From the NCBI RefSeq assembly GCF_005217525.1, contig NZ_PNXQ01000012.1, positions 1-39,744 on the forward strand: a DNA stretch of 39,744 bases, read 5' to 3'. Numbering within the stretch: position 1 is the stretch's first letter; each line of letters opens with the position of its first letter. The stretch comes from Paenibacillus terrae (lineage in GTDB: Bacteria > Bacillota > Bacilli > Paenibacillales > Paenibacillaceae). The position numbers were made by a program, and so were the translations under genes. Below, piece after piece: positions 23,326 to 32,445 of this stretch. The notes under the pieces are model-generated. The model worked only from the letters and a program-made list of their open reading frames with translations, was not told the DNA's origin and ran no database searches.

Positions 23326-23398
23326 GAGGTTAGATCAACATGTACGCCTGACGAGATTAAGTTACGGGCGTCATTTTAAAGGAGGATCAACATTAAGT

Positions 23399-24454
23399 AT
23401 GACACAACTCCCATTAGCCCAATTGAAAAAAAATATGGCTCCCTATGAGAAAATAAACACGAAATCCAGCGTTCTGCAACTCATTAATACCCTGGGTCCA
23501 CTGATCCTGCTATGGTATGCCGCTTATCTTAGTCTGTCGGTATCGTATTGGCTGACCCTTCCCATTACTATTATTGCTTCAGGGTTTGTTATACGAACGT
23601 TTATCATTTTTCATGATTGCGGTCATCAATCGTTCTTCAAAAGCCGCAGGCTGAATGACATTGTAGGCACGATTACAGGTATTATTACACTTTGCCCGTA
23701 TGACCAATGGAAAAATAGCCACGCGATCCACCATGCAACCAGCAGTAATCTGGACAAACGGGGCACAGGTGATATGTGGGTGCTTACGGTGGAAGAGTAT
23801 ATAGAAGCTTCTGCATGGACACGACTGGCTTATCGTGTATACCGGAGTCCATGGGGGATGTTCGGACTCGGTCCGATCTACACTTTTTTGATTTCCTATC
23901 GCTTTAACACAAAGAAGGCAAAACGTAAGGAAAGAATAAATACGCATGTAACGAATATATCCCTCGTCGTATTGTACGCTCTGTTGTGCTGGGCCATCGG
24001 ATGGCAGAATTTTGTTTTGATACAGGCACCTATTTTTTTTGTATCAGGTGTGCTAGGAATCTGGTTGTTCTATGTACAGCATCAGTTTGAGGATTCGTAT
24101 TTTGAGCATGATGAAGAGTGGAGCTATATTAATGCAGCCGTAGAAGGCAGCTCTTACTATAAGCTTCCTAAGGTGTTGCAATGGATTACGGGCAATATCG
24201 GCTTCCATCACGTTCATCATTTGAGTCCGAAAGTACCGAATTACAATTTGGAGAAGGCGCATGATGCCACCCCGCAGCTTCAAAAAGCGACGACTATCAC
24301 AGTGAGCACAAGTCTGCAATCTCTGAAGTTCCGGCTTTGGGATGAAAGCACGAAAACCTTTTTGACCTTTAAACAAGTGAAGCCGTTGCTCAGCAAACGT
24401 GCTGCCGTTACGAAACCCGTCCCCACACCTGTTGTGAGTACGGAAAGAAAATAA
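23399..24454 (+). CDS. des: Acyl-lipid fatty acid desaturase
   Basis: A 351-residue membrane di-iron desaturase that introduces double bonds into membrane lipid acyl chains, mainly on cooling. The three histidine boxes are HDCGH (72-76), HAIHH (108-112) and FHHVHH (about 270), and hydrophobic segments are grouped in pairs. Length and box spacing match the Bacillus Des type. GGAGG lies 13 bases before the ATG, slightly far. The desK-desR two-component pair follows about 70 bases later, and a DesR-like dyad precedes the gene. The C-terminus has an extra polar tail after residue 320. Confidence 0.93.
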   Translation: MTQLPLAQLKKNMAPYEKINTKSSVLQLINTLGPLILLWYAAYLSLSVSYWLTLPITIIASGFVIRTFIIFHDCGHQSFFKSRRLNDIVGTITGIITLCPYDQWKNSHAIHHATSSNLDKRGTGDMWVLTVEEYIEASAWTRLAYRVYRSPWGMFGLGPIYTFLISYRFNTKKAKRKERINTHVTNISLVVLYALLCWAIGWQNFVLIQAPIFFVSGVLGIWLFYVQHQFEDSYFEHDEEWSYINAAVEGSSYYKLPKVLQWITGNIGFHHVHHLSPKVPNYNLEKAHDATPQLQKATTITVSTSLQSLKFRLWDESTKTFLTFKQVKPLLSKRAAVTKPVPTPVVSTERK

Positions 24455-24526
24455 CTTTGTACGAAACACGGTATGATAAGATAAGAGATATAAGCTGAAT
24501 TAGTGAAATGATAAAGGGTGGGCAGG

Positions 24527-25660
24527 ATGCAAAAATGGTATCAGATTTTTCAAAGAAATACGGGACTTAACCCGTATGTATGGGTTGTCTTTTATATCCT
24601 GCCCTTCTATTATTTTAGCTCCTCATCTACAAGCCATATTGTGCTGGGTACCATCATTATTTTAGTGTTTTTTGCTTGTTATGTACTGGCTTTTGTCTCT
24701 CGGGGGTGGCTGATCTACTTCTGGACGAGTGTACAAATTGCGATATCCATTACCATGACGTTGCTATTCAGCTATATGTATTTCTCGATATTTATCGCTT
24801 TTCTGATTGGTAATATCAAAAGCAAGGCCGCATTCACTACACTGTATATTGTTCTGATGGTCTGTACCATTGGATTGATCAATTACGGCTTCGTAGCCCA
24901 AGATCCTGTTTTTATTAAGCAGCTTCCTTTTATTCTGCTGAATCTGCTTGGTGTAATCTTGATTCCGATAACCACTTTTAACCGAAATAAAAGTGATCGG
25001 CTTCAAGTGCAATTGGAGGATGCCAATAAGAAAATATCGGAATTGATTAAGCTGGAGGAGCGGCAAAGAATTGCGCGCGACCTGCATGATACCCTGGGGC
25101 AGAAGCTATCGCTCATCGGGCTGAAAAGTGATTTGGCTGGCAAGCTGATGGATCAGTACCCGGAGCGGGCTCACGCTGAAATTAACGATGTTCGTCTTAC
25201 GGCGAGAAGTGCGTTAAAAGAAGTGCGGGAAATGGTCACACAGATGCGAGGTATGCGATTAGAGGATGAATTACTGCGTATTCGGCAGATTTTAAAGGCA
25301 GCTCACATTGAATTCACCTTGGAGGGCGATCCGAAGCTGGAGCATACGTCTTTAATGAACGAGAATGTGCTTAGTATGTGTATGAAAGAGGCGGTGACCA
25401 ATGTGGTGAAGCACAGTGGCGCTACAGCCTGCTCCATTACCATTGAGCCCTCTCGTAAGGAGCTGACCCTTCGGATTCAGGACAATGGAGTCGGCATTAC
25501 GGGAGAAAGTGCAGCCTTTCGGGGGAATGGTTTGCAAGGGATGAAGGAAAGGCTCGAATTTGTGAACGGCTGTATGGAACTGCGTTCAGATCAGGGAACG
25601 GCCCTGATCATAAAAGTGCCGAATATCACTGAAAAGCCAAATGAGGAGGTGGGGCCATGA
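24527..25660 (+). CDS. desK: Membrane thermosensor histidine kinase/phosphatase
   Basis: A 377-residue sensor of the DesK (HPK7) class. The N-terminal 150 residues hold four to five transmembrane segments without an extracytoplasmic sensor domain, the part that reads membrane thickness in B. subtilis DesK. Next comes a coiled linker, the HisKA_3 domain with ERQRIARDLHDTLGQKL (phospho-accepting His about residue 187), and an ATPase domain with NVVKHSGA and DNGVGI. ATG 24527 is preferred to GTG 24518, which lies inside the ribosome site AAAGGGTGGG. It overlaps desR by 4 bases. B. subtilis DesK is 370 residues with its His at 188, a very close match. Confidence 0.92.
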   Translation: MQKWYQIFQRNTGLNPYVWVVFYILPFYYFSSSSTSHIVLGTIIILVFFACYVLAFVSRGWLIYFWTSVQIAISITMTLLFSYMYFSIFIAFLIGNIKSKAAFTTLYIVLMVCTIGLINYGFVAQDPVFIKQLPFILLNLLGVILIPITTFNRNKSDRLQVQLEDANKKISELIKLEERQRIARDLHDTLGQKLSLIGLKSDLAGKLMDQYPERAHAEINDVRLTARSALKEVREMVTQMRGMRLEDELLRIRQILKAAHIEFTLEGDPKLEHTSLMNENVLSMCMKEAVTNVVKHSGATACSITIEPSRKELTLRIQDNGVGITGESAAFRGNGLQGMKERLEFVNGCMELRSDQGTALIIKVPNITEKPNEEVGP

Positions 25661-26256
25661 TTCGAATCGTCATTGCGGAAGACCAGCGTATGCTGCTGGG
25701 TGCTTTGGCCTCCCTGCTGGACTTGGAAGAGGACATGAAAGTAGTCGGAAAAGCAAGCAACGGGGAAGAGGCTTTAGAGCTGGTCAAGCTGCATCAGCCG
25801 GATATATGCATCATGGATATCGAAATGCCAATCAAAAGCGGATTGGATGCGGCTGAGGAACTCAAAGGCTTGAATTGCAAGGTGCTGATTCTGACCACGT
25901 TTGCCCGTCCCGGATATTTTGAACGGGCTATCAAGGCAGGTACGCACGGTTATCTGCTCAAGGACAGTCCCAGTGAAGAACTGGCTTCCTCGATTCGAAG
26001 TATTATGGCAGGCCGTCGCATTTATGCTCCAGAGCTGGTCGATGATGCTTATGCCGAAGTTAACCCGCTGACCGAGCGTGAGAAGACCGTCTTGGCGCTC
26101 ATTGCTGACGGGAAGAACACTAAAGAGATTGCCGGTGAACTGTACCTGACGACAGGGACGGTGCGTAATTACATTTCAGTCATTCTGGATAAGCTGGGTG
26201 TCAGCAATCGAATTGAGGCGATTACGCGTTTTAATGAAAAAGGCTGGTTTAAATAA
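25657..26256 (+). CDS. desR: Cold-shock response regulator
   Basis: A 199-residue NarL/FixJ-type response regulator, the same length as B. subtilis DesR. The receiver domain has acidic pocket residues near 8-9, the phospho-acceptor Asp54 (CIMDIEMP), Thr near 80 and Lys near 102 (LLKDSP). A LuxR-type HTH follows (LTEREKTVLALIADGKNTKEIAGELYLTTGTVRNYISVI). When phosphorylated by DesK it should activate des. The ATG overlaps the desK stop (ATGA), showing translational coupling. Confidence 0.93.
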   Translation: MIRIVIAEDQRMLLGALASLLDLEEDMKVVGKASNGEEALELVKLHQPDICIMDIEMPIKSGLDAAEELKGLNCKVLILTTFARPGYFERAIKAGTHGYLLKDSPSEELASSIRSIMAGRRIYAPELVDDAYAEVNPLTEREKTVLALIADGKNTKEIAGELYLTTGTVRNYISVILDKLGVSNRIEAITRFNEKGWFK

Positions 26257-26281
26257 GCGTAAGGCATAAATGTTCAAGGAG

Positions 26282-26330
26282 AAACAGGGGAGCTATGAAG
26301 GAAGACATAGCGTCTCTGTTTTGTTGTTTT
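26282..26330 (+). terminator. Terminator after desR
   Basis: AAACAGGGGAGCTATG pairs imperfectly with CATAGCGTCTCTGTTT (two or three mismatches) across an 8-base loop, followed by a T-rich stretch. Confidence 0.7.
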
Positions 26331-26437
26331 ATCGGAGGATACATAAGAGAAAGTATATGCCTTTAGCCTACTTCCTTGTGATACAATAGGATAGCTATCC
26401 ATGGGATGGACCGAAGTACAAGGAGGAACGGAACTAC

Positions 26438-27061
26438 ATGAAACAAGCCCCATTTATAGCTGTTGAAGGGCCGATCGGAGCAGGGAAAACGACGTTGGCT
26501 TCCATGCTTTCAACGGAGCTGCATATGCCGATTATTAAAGAGATTGTCGAGGAGAACCCGTTTCTCGATAAATTTTATCAAAATATAGATGAGTGGAGCT
26601 TCCAACTGGAAATGTTCTTTCTCTGCAATCGGTACAAGCAACTGGAGGATACCGGCCTGCAATATATCGAGAAGGCACAGCCTGTTATTTCAGACTATCA
26701 TATTTATAAAAACCTCATTTTTGCTGAGCGGACCCTAAAGGGTGTGAAACTTGAAAAATATCGCCAAATCTATCATCTGCTCACCGACGATATGCCTAAG
26801 CCGGACGTGATCATATACATTAAAGCCGATTTGGATACGTTGCTGGGCAGAATCCGCAAACGGGCGCGCTCCTTTGAACAGGAGATGGACCCGGCATATC
26901 TGGAGCAGCTCATCACCGATTATGATAATGGCATACAATTTCTCGCCAAACAGGCTCCTTTTCCCAAGATATTGACCGTTAACGGGAATGAGATTGATTT
27001 TGTAGAAAACCGAGCACAATTTGAACAGATTGTTTCTGATGTAAAGGAGCTTATTCAATGA
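26438..27061 (+). CDS. dgk: Deoxynucleoside kinase, deoxyguanosine kinase type
   Basis: A 207-residue kinase that phosphorylates deoxynucleosides for dNTP salvage; the length equals that of B. subtilis Dgk. The P-loop GPIGAGKTT lies at 11-19, the conserved EEN/ENPFLDKFY stretch near 38-47, the substrate-contacting WSFQLEMFFLCNRY near 53-66, a DYHIYK segment in place of the usual ERS region, and the lid RIRKRARSFEQ near 138. GGAGG precedes ATG at a good distance. The stop overlaps the start of dck. Assignment of base preference between the two neighbours follows resemblance to the Bacillus pair. Confidence 0.88.
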   Translation: MKQAPFIAVEGPIGAGKTTLASMLSTELHMPIIKEIVEENPFLDKFYQNIDEWSFQLEMFFLCNRYKQLEDTGLQYIEKAQPVISDYHIYKNLIFAERTLKGVKLEKYRQIYHLLTDDMPKPDVIIYIKADLDTLLGRIRKRARSFEQEMDPAYLEQLITDYDNGIQFLAKQAPFPKILTVNGNEIDFVENRAQFEQIVSDVKELIQ

Positions 27062-27699
27062 ATAAATACAACATTCCCGCGAATGCCCTGATTACGGTAG
27101 CGGGCACGGTAGGTGTGGGGAAATCCACACTAACGGCTGCTTTGGCTGAACGCCTGGGCTTTAAAACCTCCCTGGAGAAGGTAGATCATAATCCATATCT
27201 GGAGAAGTTTTATCACGATTTCGAAAGATGGAGCTTTCATCTGCAAATTTATTTTCTGGCCGAGCGCTTCAAGGAGCAAAAAAATATTTTCTTATCCGGT
27301 GGAGGCTTTGTGCAGGACCGTTCGATTTATGAGGACACAGGAATTTTTGCGAAAATGCATGCCGACCAGGGGACGATGAACCCTACGGATTATGAAACGT
27401 ATACCAGTCTGTTTGAGGCGATGGTGATGACGCCATTTTTCCCGCACCCGGATGTACTGGTCTATCTGGAAGGCAGCTTGCCATCCATACTGAGCCGGAT
27501 CGAGGAGCGCGGTCGTGAAATGGAGATCCAGACAGAGCGATCTTATTGGGAGCAAATGTATCGCAGATATTCCAATTGGATCAACGAGTTCGATGCCTGT
27601 CCTGTGCTGCGTCTGAACATTGATGAATATGACGTGCATGACCCAGCTTCCATGGATGCCATTTTGGTAGAGGTAGGCAAGGTAATTTCTAAAAAATAA
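27058..27699 (+). CDS. dck: Deoxynucleoside kinase, deoxyadenosine/deoxycytidine kinase type
   Basis: A 213-residue paralogue of the preceding kinase. The P-loop GTVGVGKST is at 16-24, HNPYLEKFYHDFERWSFHLQIYFLAERF follows, the catalytic DRSIYED motif lies near 84-90, and the arginine-rich lid is RIEERGREME near 146-155. The ATG overlaps the dgk stop by 4 bases. The pair is a purine and pyrimidine deoxynucleoside salvage operon, as in other Bacilli. A compact terminator follows. Confidence 0.9.
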   Translation: MNKYNIPANALITVAGTVGVGKSTLTAALAERLGFKTSLEKVDHNPYLEKFYHDFERWSFHLQIYFLAERFKEQKNIFLSGGGFVQDRSIYEDTGIFAKMHADQGTMNPTDYETYTSLFEAMVMTPFFPHPDVLVYLEGSLPSILSRIEERGREMEIQTERSYWEQMYRRYSNWINEFDACPVLRLNIDEYDVHDPASMDAILVEVGKVISKK

Positions 27700-27708
27700 A
27701 AATTGTTG

Positions 27709-27733
27709 ACCGTCCGTGAGGACGGTTTTTTTT
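27709..27733 (+). terminator. Terminator after dgk-dck
   Basis: ACCGTCC and GGACGGT form a 7-pair stem with a GTGA tetraloop, followed by eight T residues. Confidence 0.93.
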
Positions 27734-27920
27734 GTGTTACACATTTCTAAAAGCCTTGCACATCTGTGCAGGTAAGCACGCTGAAAATGATCCATTAGGA
27801 ATATGGATTGGCGGTCATGAAGCTGGTATATTTTGATTGATGGATATGAGAACGTATGTTCTTTATTGTACTTTCTTATTCATTGTCGTGGTATAATATG
27901 AGCAGATGGAGCTGATTCTA

Positions 27921-28814
27921 GTGGTAGAAATGCTGGACCCCCGCAATGACTTTTTGTTTAAGCGCATTTTCGGAAGCGAGGAAAATCGTGATGTGCTTTT
28001 AACTTTTCTAAATCGTACCTTTGAGGAAGCGGGGAAACCTCCATTAACGGAAATTGTACTTTTGAATCCGTATACGGATAAGGACGCACCGCGTGATAAG
28101 CAGTCTATTTTGGATATTCGGGCCAGAACGTCGGAAGGTCAGCTCATTAATGTGGAGATGCAGCTTTTCAATAAGTATGACATGGATAAACGAACTTTGT
28201 TTTATTGGAGTAAGCAGTATGCAGGACAATTGTACGAAGGCCAATCCTATAAGCTGCTGAGAAAGTGTGTAACGATCAACATTTTGAATTATTCCTTCCT
28301 ACCGAACAGCCGTTATCATAATGTGTTTCATTTGGCAGAGGACCGTACGGGCATCCCGTTTAGTGATGATATGGAGTTGCATTTTTTGGAACTGCCCAAA
28401 CTGGATGAGCACGAGATTCCGGCTGGTAGCGGTGGCTTGGTCAACTGGCTTCTGTTTCTAAAGGGAAGTAATCCATCTCAATGGGAGGTACTAGCCATGA
28501 ATGAACCCGGTTTGAAAAAGGCGATGACTACGCTGGAGTTTCTAAGTCAGGATAAAGAGGCGCGTTTACAGTATGAAGCCCGACAAAAGTACCTGCATGA
28601 TGAGGCTTCCATGATCGAAGGCGCAAGGGAGGAAGGCTTGAAACTAGGTAAGGCAGAGGGGAAGGCTGAAGGTAAAGCAGAAGGTAAAGTTGAAGGAGAG
28701 CGCCAGAAGGCAATTGAAATCGCACGAAATATGCTGAATATGGGGCTTGAAATTGAAGTGATTGTAAAAGCATCTGGTTTATCCGAGTCAGAGGTGCGTT
28801 CGCTGAAAGTATAA
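27921..28814 (+). CDS. Rpn family recombination-promoting nuclease / putative transposase
   Basis: A protein of about 297 residues of the Rpn/YhgA family with a PD-(D/E)XK nuclease core: LDPRNDFLFKRIFGSEENRDVLLTFLN, then ILDIRARTSEGQLINVEMQ supplies the Asp and the ExQ catalytic residues. The C-terminal part has the family's characteristic low-complexity repeats (GKAEGKAEG type, encoded by near-identical 12-base units at about 28650-28700) and ends with ESEVRSLKV. Starts at ATG 27906, GTG 27921 or ATG 27930 are possible; GTG 27921 has GGAG 9 bases upstream. A TATAAT box at 27892-27897 would start the RNA only about 15 bases before it. No IS ends are seen, so it is probably a resident gene. 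Confidence 0.85.
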   Translation: MVEMLDPRNDFLFKRIFGSEENRDVLLTFLNRTFEEAGKPPLTEIVLLNPYTDKDAPRDKQSILDIRARTSEGQLINVEMQLFNKYDMDKRTLFYWSKQYAGQLYEGQSYKLLRKCVTINILNYSFLPNSRYHNVFHLAEDRTGIPFSDDMELHFLELPKLDEHEIPAGSGGLVNWLLFLKGSNPSQWEVLAMNEPGLKKAMTTLEFLSQDKEARLQYEARQKYLHDEASMIEGAREEGLKLGKAEGKAEGKAEGKVEGERQKAIEIARNMLNMGLEIEVIVKASGLSESEVRSLKV

Positions 28815-28830
28815 ATCAGAAACAACATAC

Positions 28831-28882
28831 AAGGACTGTGGTACAATCAGAATGAATTGGCTGATGACCGCAGTCTTTTTTT
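28831..28882 (+). terminator. Terminator after Rpn gene
   Basis: AAGGACTGTGGT pairs with ACCGCAGTCTTT with one G-T pair, and inner TCAG/CTGA bases extend the hairpin. Seven T residues follow. Confidence 0.88.
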
Positions 28883-29004
28883 GTCGAATAGATTATCTCC
28901 AAGGACGAAGTATGCTTAACTGTATAGTGGACAAGCTTAGGCTAGAATGCGAGAATGGATACATATTTTAAATGTAAATTACTCACGGGGAAGGATGGGA
29001 TACT

Positions 29005-30009
29005 GTGATACGTTTTGGTATTGTTGGAACCAACTGGATAACGGAGAGGTTTATTCAAGCCGCGGTAGAGACGGACGAATTTGCCCTGACGGCGGTATAC
29101 TCACGAACAGAGGATAAAGGCAAAGCTTTTGCTGCCAAGAACAACAGCCATCCGGAGGTATTTACAGACTTAGCGCAAATGGCTGCAAGTGATCAGGTGG
29201 ATGCCGTATACATTGCCAGTCCCAACTCCTTGCATGCGGAGCAGGCGATTGTGTGTATGAATCACGGAAAGCACGTACTGTGTGAGAAGCCGTTTGCCTC
29301 CAATGCAACGGAGGTGCAGAGCATGATTGAGGCTGCGCGCAACAATGATGTTTTGCTAATGGAGGCCATTAAATCTACGCTTATGCCAAACTTTAAAATT
29401 GTTAAAGACCATATGTATAAAATAGGCCGTGTTAGGCGTTATTTTGCAAGTTATTGTCAATATTCATCACGTTTTGATGCTTTTAAGCAAGGAAAAGTGT
29501 TGAATGCCTTTAATCCGGCTTTTTCGAATGGCTCATTGATGGACCTTGGGGTTTATTGCTTGTATCCTATGGTGGCATTGTTCGGCAAACCGGAGGAAGT
29601 TCGCGCGGTTGGCGTGCTCTTGTCTTCTGGTGTAGATGGGGAAGGCAGCATCGCTATGCGATATCCGGATATGGACGCCGTCGTCATGCACTCCAAGATT
29701 ACCGATTCATATTTGCCTGCTGAAATTCAGGGTGAGAATGGAACGATGGTGATCGACAAAATAAGCCAGCCGTATGAGGTGAAAATTCATTATCGGGACG
29801 GCACGATTGAGGATCTGACGAAAGCACAGACCCGTGAACCGATGTATTATGAAATTCAGGAGTTTATTGATCTGATTAAAAGCGGAGAACGTAATAGCTC
29901 CATTAATTCACTGGAGTGTTCACTCGCAGTCGCCGAAGTGATGGAGGATGCAAGACAGCAGATTGGTCTTCGATTTGAAGCGGATTTGAAAAATACGTCT
30001 GCACATTAG
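29005..30009 (+). CDS. Gfo/Idh/MocA family NAD(P)-dependent oxidoreductase
   Basis: A 334-residue dehydrogenase with an N-terminal Rossmann domain (IRFGIVGTNWITERFIQAA; VDAVYIASPNSLHAEQA; HVLCEKPFA with the conserved EKP near residue 95) and a C-terminal alpha/beta substrate domain (GSLMDLGVYCLYPMVALFG). Members act on sugars, inositols or related polyols. The GTG start has AAGGATGGG upstream. No sugar gene adjoins it, so the substrate is open. A terminator follows and it appears monocistronic. Confidence 0.88.
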   Translation: MIRFGIVGTNWITERFIQAAVETDEFALTAVYSRTEDKGKAFAAKNNSHPEVFTDLAQMAASDQVDAVYIASPNSLHAEQAIVCMNHGKHVLCEKPFASNATEVQSMIEAARNNDVLLMEAIKSTLMPNFKIVKDHMYKIGRVRRYFASYCQYSSRFDAFKQGKVLNAFNPAFSNGSLMDLGVYCLYPMVALFGKPEEVRAVGVLLSSGVDGEGSIAMRYPDMDAVVMHSKITDSYLPAEIQGENGTMVIDKISQPYEVKIHYRDGTIEDLTKAQTREPMYYEIQEFIDLIKSGERNSSINSLECSLAVAEVMEDARQQIGLRFEADLKNTSAH

Positions 30010-30031
30010 TCTGTTAAATACTTCCACCTAA

Positions 30032-30078
30032 AAAAAGATATCCTACATCCTTATTGGCTGCATGGATATCTTTTTCAT
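30032..30078 (+). terminator. Terminator after Gfo/Idh/MocA gene
   Basis: AAAAAGATATCC pairs perfectly with GGATATCTTTTT over a 20-base loop, a 12-pair stem whose 3' arm ends in T residues. Confidence 0.88.
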
Positions 30079-30205
30079 TTTCTTACGGGACATCTGTTGC
30101 TGTGCTTGTAATACTTTCACCCTGTTCGAAAGCTGGTAAAACATACATAATGCTAATAACAAGTTCAACGTTTGAATATGAAGTTAAATACAGGAGGATG
30201 AAACG

Positions 30206-31432
30206 GTGGCTTATCAAGAAATCAATGGAGTACGAGTATGGGGAGCGCCTGATGCAGGAGCATTATCTCAAGCCCGTACTTGTGCCGAGAACGGTAATGT
30301 GATTCAGGCGCTGCTGATGGCGGATCATCATAAAGGCTACAGTCAGCCGATTGGCGGCGTGATGGTATATGACGGACAAATTTCACCTTCAGGTGTCGGG
30401 TATGATATCGGATGCGGAAACAAGGCGGTTAGGACCAAGCTGTCCGCAGCAGATATTTTGCCACGTATTTCATCCATTATGGATGAGATTGCACGTCATA
30501 TTTCCTTTGGCGTAGGCCGTGTAAATGCGGTTCAGGTAGATCATGAGCTGTTCGATGACCCGGATTGGGCGGTATATGCTGCGATTGGGAAACAGGAGCA
30601 TGACAAGCTGAAATCCTTGGCAAGAGACCAGTTGGGTACGGTGGGGAGTGGTAATCATTTTGTTGACGTATTCGTGGAGGAAGCGACAGGTCAGGTCTGG
30701 ATTGCGAATCATTTTGGAAGCCGGGGCTTTGGACACAAAACAGCAAGCGGATTTCTAAACTTGGCGGCAGGACGGGAGTTTCTCGGAAAAGCGCCGGGAG
30801 AGCATATGGATCAACCGCCAGTGCTGCTGGACATGAATAGTGAGTTGGGGGATATGTACTACCGTGCGATGCGGCTTGCCGGACGTTATGCTTATGCGGG
30901 ACGGGATTATGTGATAGATCAGGTGCTTGGTATAATGGGTACCGAAGCGGACTTTGCCGTGCATAATCACCATAATTACGCATGGAAAGAGCAGCATGAT
31001 GGACGTGACACGATTGTAGTCCGCAAAGGTGCTACTCCCTCGGCTCCCGGCCAAACGGGTTTTATTGGTGGAAGCATGGGTGATATTTCGGTGATTGTAC
31101 GCGGTAAGGATACGGTAGAAAATAGCGATTCCTACTATAGTACAGTTCATGGTGCAGGACGCATTATGAGCCGTACGCAGGCAGCCGGTAAAATGAACTG
31201 GAAAACCCGTACGCGCAGCGGCGGGCAGATTACGGACTTGCAGATGAAGGAGGCCGTACAGGACTATGGTGTCGAGCTGCGCGGAGCGGGTACGGATGAA
31301 AGCCCGTTCGTTTACCGCAAGCTGCGCGAGGTGCTGGACGCTCATGCTGAGACGGTGGAGGTTCTGCATGAGCTCAAGCCTATTGGAGTATGTATGGCGG
31401 GGGCGAATGAATTCGATCCGTATAAGGATTAA
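30206..31432 (+). CDS. rtcB: RtcB-type RNA ligase family protein
   Basis: A 408-residue protein of the RtcB family, which joins RNA 2',3'-cyclic phosphate or 3'-phosphate ends to 5'-OH ends using GTP and Mn. Metal-binding Cys70 lies in GVGYDIGCGNKA. GTVGSGNHFVDV near 150 and FAVHNHHNYAW near 252 give the metal histidines, and STVHGAGRIMSR near 313 carries the histidine that is guanylylated in E. coli RtcB. All key positions are kept, so activity is plausible. GTG 30206 follows CAGGAGG by 8 bases. No archease or rtcA gene is adjacent. It stands alone between terminators. Confidence 0.9.
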   Translation: MAYQEINGVRVWGAPDAGALSQARTCAENGNVIQALLMADHHKGYSQPIGGVMVYDGQISPSGVGYDIGCGNKAVRTKLSAADILPRISSIMDEIARHISFGVGRVNAVQVDHELFDDPDWAVYAAIGKQEHDKLKSLARDQLGTVGSGNHFVDVFVEEATGQVWIANHFGSRGFGHKTASGFLNLAAGREFLGKAPGEHMDQPPVLLDMNSELGDMYYRAMRLAGRYAYAGRDYVIDQVLGIMGTEADFAVHNHHNYAWKEQHDGRDTIVVRKGATPSAPGQTGFIGGSMGDISVIVRGKDTVENSDSYYSTVHGAGRIMSRTQAAGKMNWKTRTRSGGQITDLQMKEAVQDYGVELRGAGTDESPFVYRKLREVLDAHAETVEVLHELKPIGVCMAGANEFDPYKD

Positions 31433-31448
31433 TGAAAAGATTTAGTAA

Positions 31449-31504
31449 TAAAAAGAGACTATATCCGGCAGAAACGATCATTCGCCGGATATAGTCTCTT
31501 TTGA
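31449..31504. terminator. Bidirectional terminator between rtcB and the dehydrogenase gene
   Basis: A perfect 19-pair stem: AAAAGAGACTATATCCGGC (31451-31469) with its complement (31484-31502) and a 14-base loop. A-rich on one side and T-rich on the other, it can stop both converging transcripts. A third partial copy, TATAGTCTCTTT, follows at about 31509-31520. Confidence 0.93.
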
Positions 31505-31525
31505 GTATTATAGTCTCTTTAATTC

Positions 31526-32416
31526 TTACAATTGGTCCGCAAACAGCTGTTCTTTGATATAAGAGACTGGCATTTCTTGGCCTGTCCACAGCTCGAAAGC
31601 AAGTGCGCCCTGCCACAGCATCATGCCCAGACCGTTAATGGCTGTTGCACCTACCGATTCGGCTTGTTCCATCAGCTTGGATTTAGCCGGGCTGTATACT
31701 ACGTCGGTCACGATCAGATCGGAACGAAGCATGGACACATCTTCAATCACACTTTTGCCTTCCAGCGGTTTCATGCCGACGCCTGTACCGTTAGCGAAGA
31801 TATGACTTGTGCGGATCTCTTCACGTAATTGTTCTTGATCCTCCAGAGGATATATATTTGCTTTGACTTGGGTGTGTTTCATATCTTCATTAATAATACG
31901 GACATTTTCTTCCGCACGGGCAAAGAACTGATCATTACGGGCAAAGATTGAAATTTCACCCAGACCTGCTTGAGCTGCTTCAATAGCAATGGGTGTAGCT
32001 GCACCGCCAGAGCCGACGAGTGTCATTTTTTTGCCTTTCAGATCAATACCGTGTTCACGCAGGTTGCGAACATAACCAGATCCGTCTGTGCTGTAGCCTT
32101 TCAGCTTGCCATCCGTATTTACGACGGTGTTGACGGCACCTGTAAATTTAGCGCTGTCGTCCAGCTCGTCAAGGTACTGCACAATGGCTGTTTTGTTTGG
32201 CATGGACACGTTATAACCGCGTATGTTCAGAGCACGCAGACCGCGTACGACTTCTTCCAGCTGTTCATTTCCTACTTCAAAGGCCATATACGCGTTGTTC
32301 AGGCCCAGTTTTTCAAACGCGAGATTATGCATAGCCGGGGACAAAGAATGTCCGATCGGTGTAGCAAGCAATCCGATTAATTGTGTTCTTCCGTCAATAC
32401 GTCCAGCATTTTTCAT
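31526..32416 (-). CDS. ydiB: Quinate/shikimate dehydrogenase, YdiB-like AroE family
   Basis: A 296-residue oxidoreductase linking shikimate with 3-dehydroshikimate, or quinate with 3-dehydroquinate. The N-terminal substrate domain has PIGHSLSPAMHN, SMPNK with catalytic Lys75, and NTDG...STDGSG with Asp111. The Rossmann domain has LVGSGGAATPIA. The segment after the second strand reads FARNDQFFARAEENVRIIN, resembling the NRRDEFF stretch of E. coli YdiB (uses NAD or NADP) rather than the NRT motif of NADP-specific AroE. ATG 32416 follows TTGGAGG by 8 bases. It lies 29 bases after an MFS carrier gene in the same direction, probably one transcript for uptake and oxidation of quinate or shikimate. 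Confidence 0.85.
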   Translation of the reverse strand: MKNAGRIDGRTQLIGLLATPIGHSLSPAMHNLAFEKLGLNNAYMAFEVGNEQLEEVVRGLRALNIRGYNVSMPNKTAIVQYLDELDDSAKFTGAVNTVVNTDGKLKGYSTDGSGYVRNLREHGIDLKGKKMTLVGSGGAATPIAIEAAQAGLGEISIFARNDQFFARAEENVRIINEDMKHTQVKANIYPLEDQEQLREEIRTSHIFANGTGVGMKPLEGKSVIEDVSMLRSDLIVTDVVYSPAKSKLMEQAESVGATAINGLGMMLWQGALAFELWTGQEMPVSYIKEQLFADQL

Positions 32417-32445
32417 GATATAAGCCTCCAAGTAATCTTTGTAGT

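Noticed and set aside
28650..28705. Short tandem repeats that might suggest a repeat array
   Set aside because: They encode the GKAEGKAEG-type tail typical of Rpn proteins and stay in frame; not a CRISPR or a separate repeat element.
27921..28814. Transposable element suggested by the putative-transposase label of the family
   Set aside because: No terminal inverted repeats or target duplications were seen, and the gene lies neatly between terminators. Rpn proteins are usually resident.
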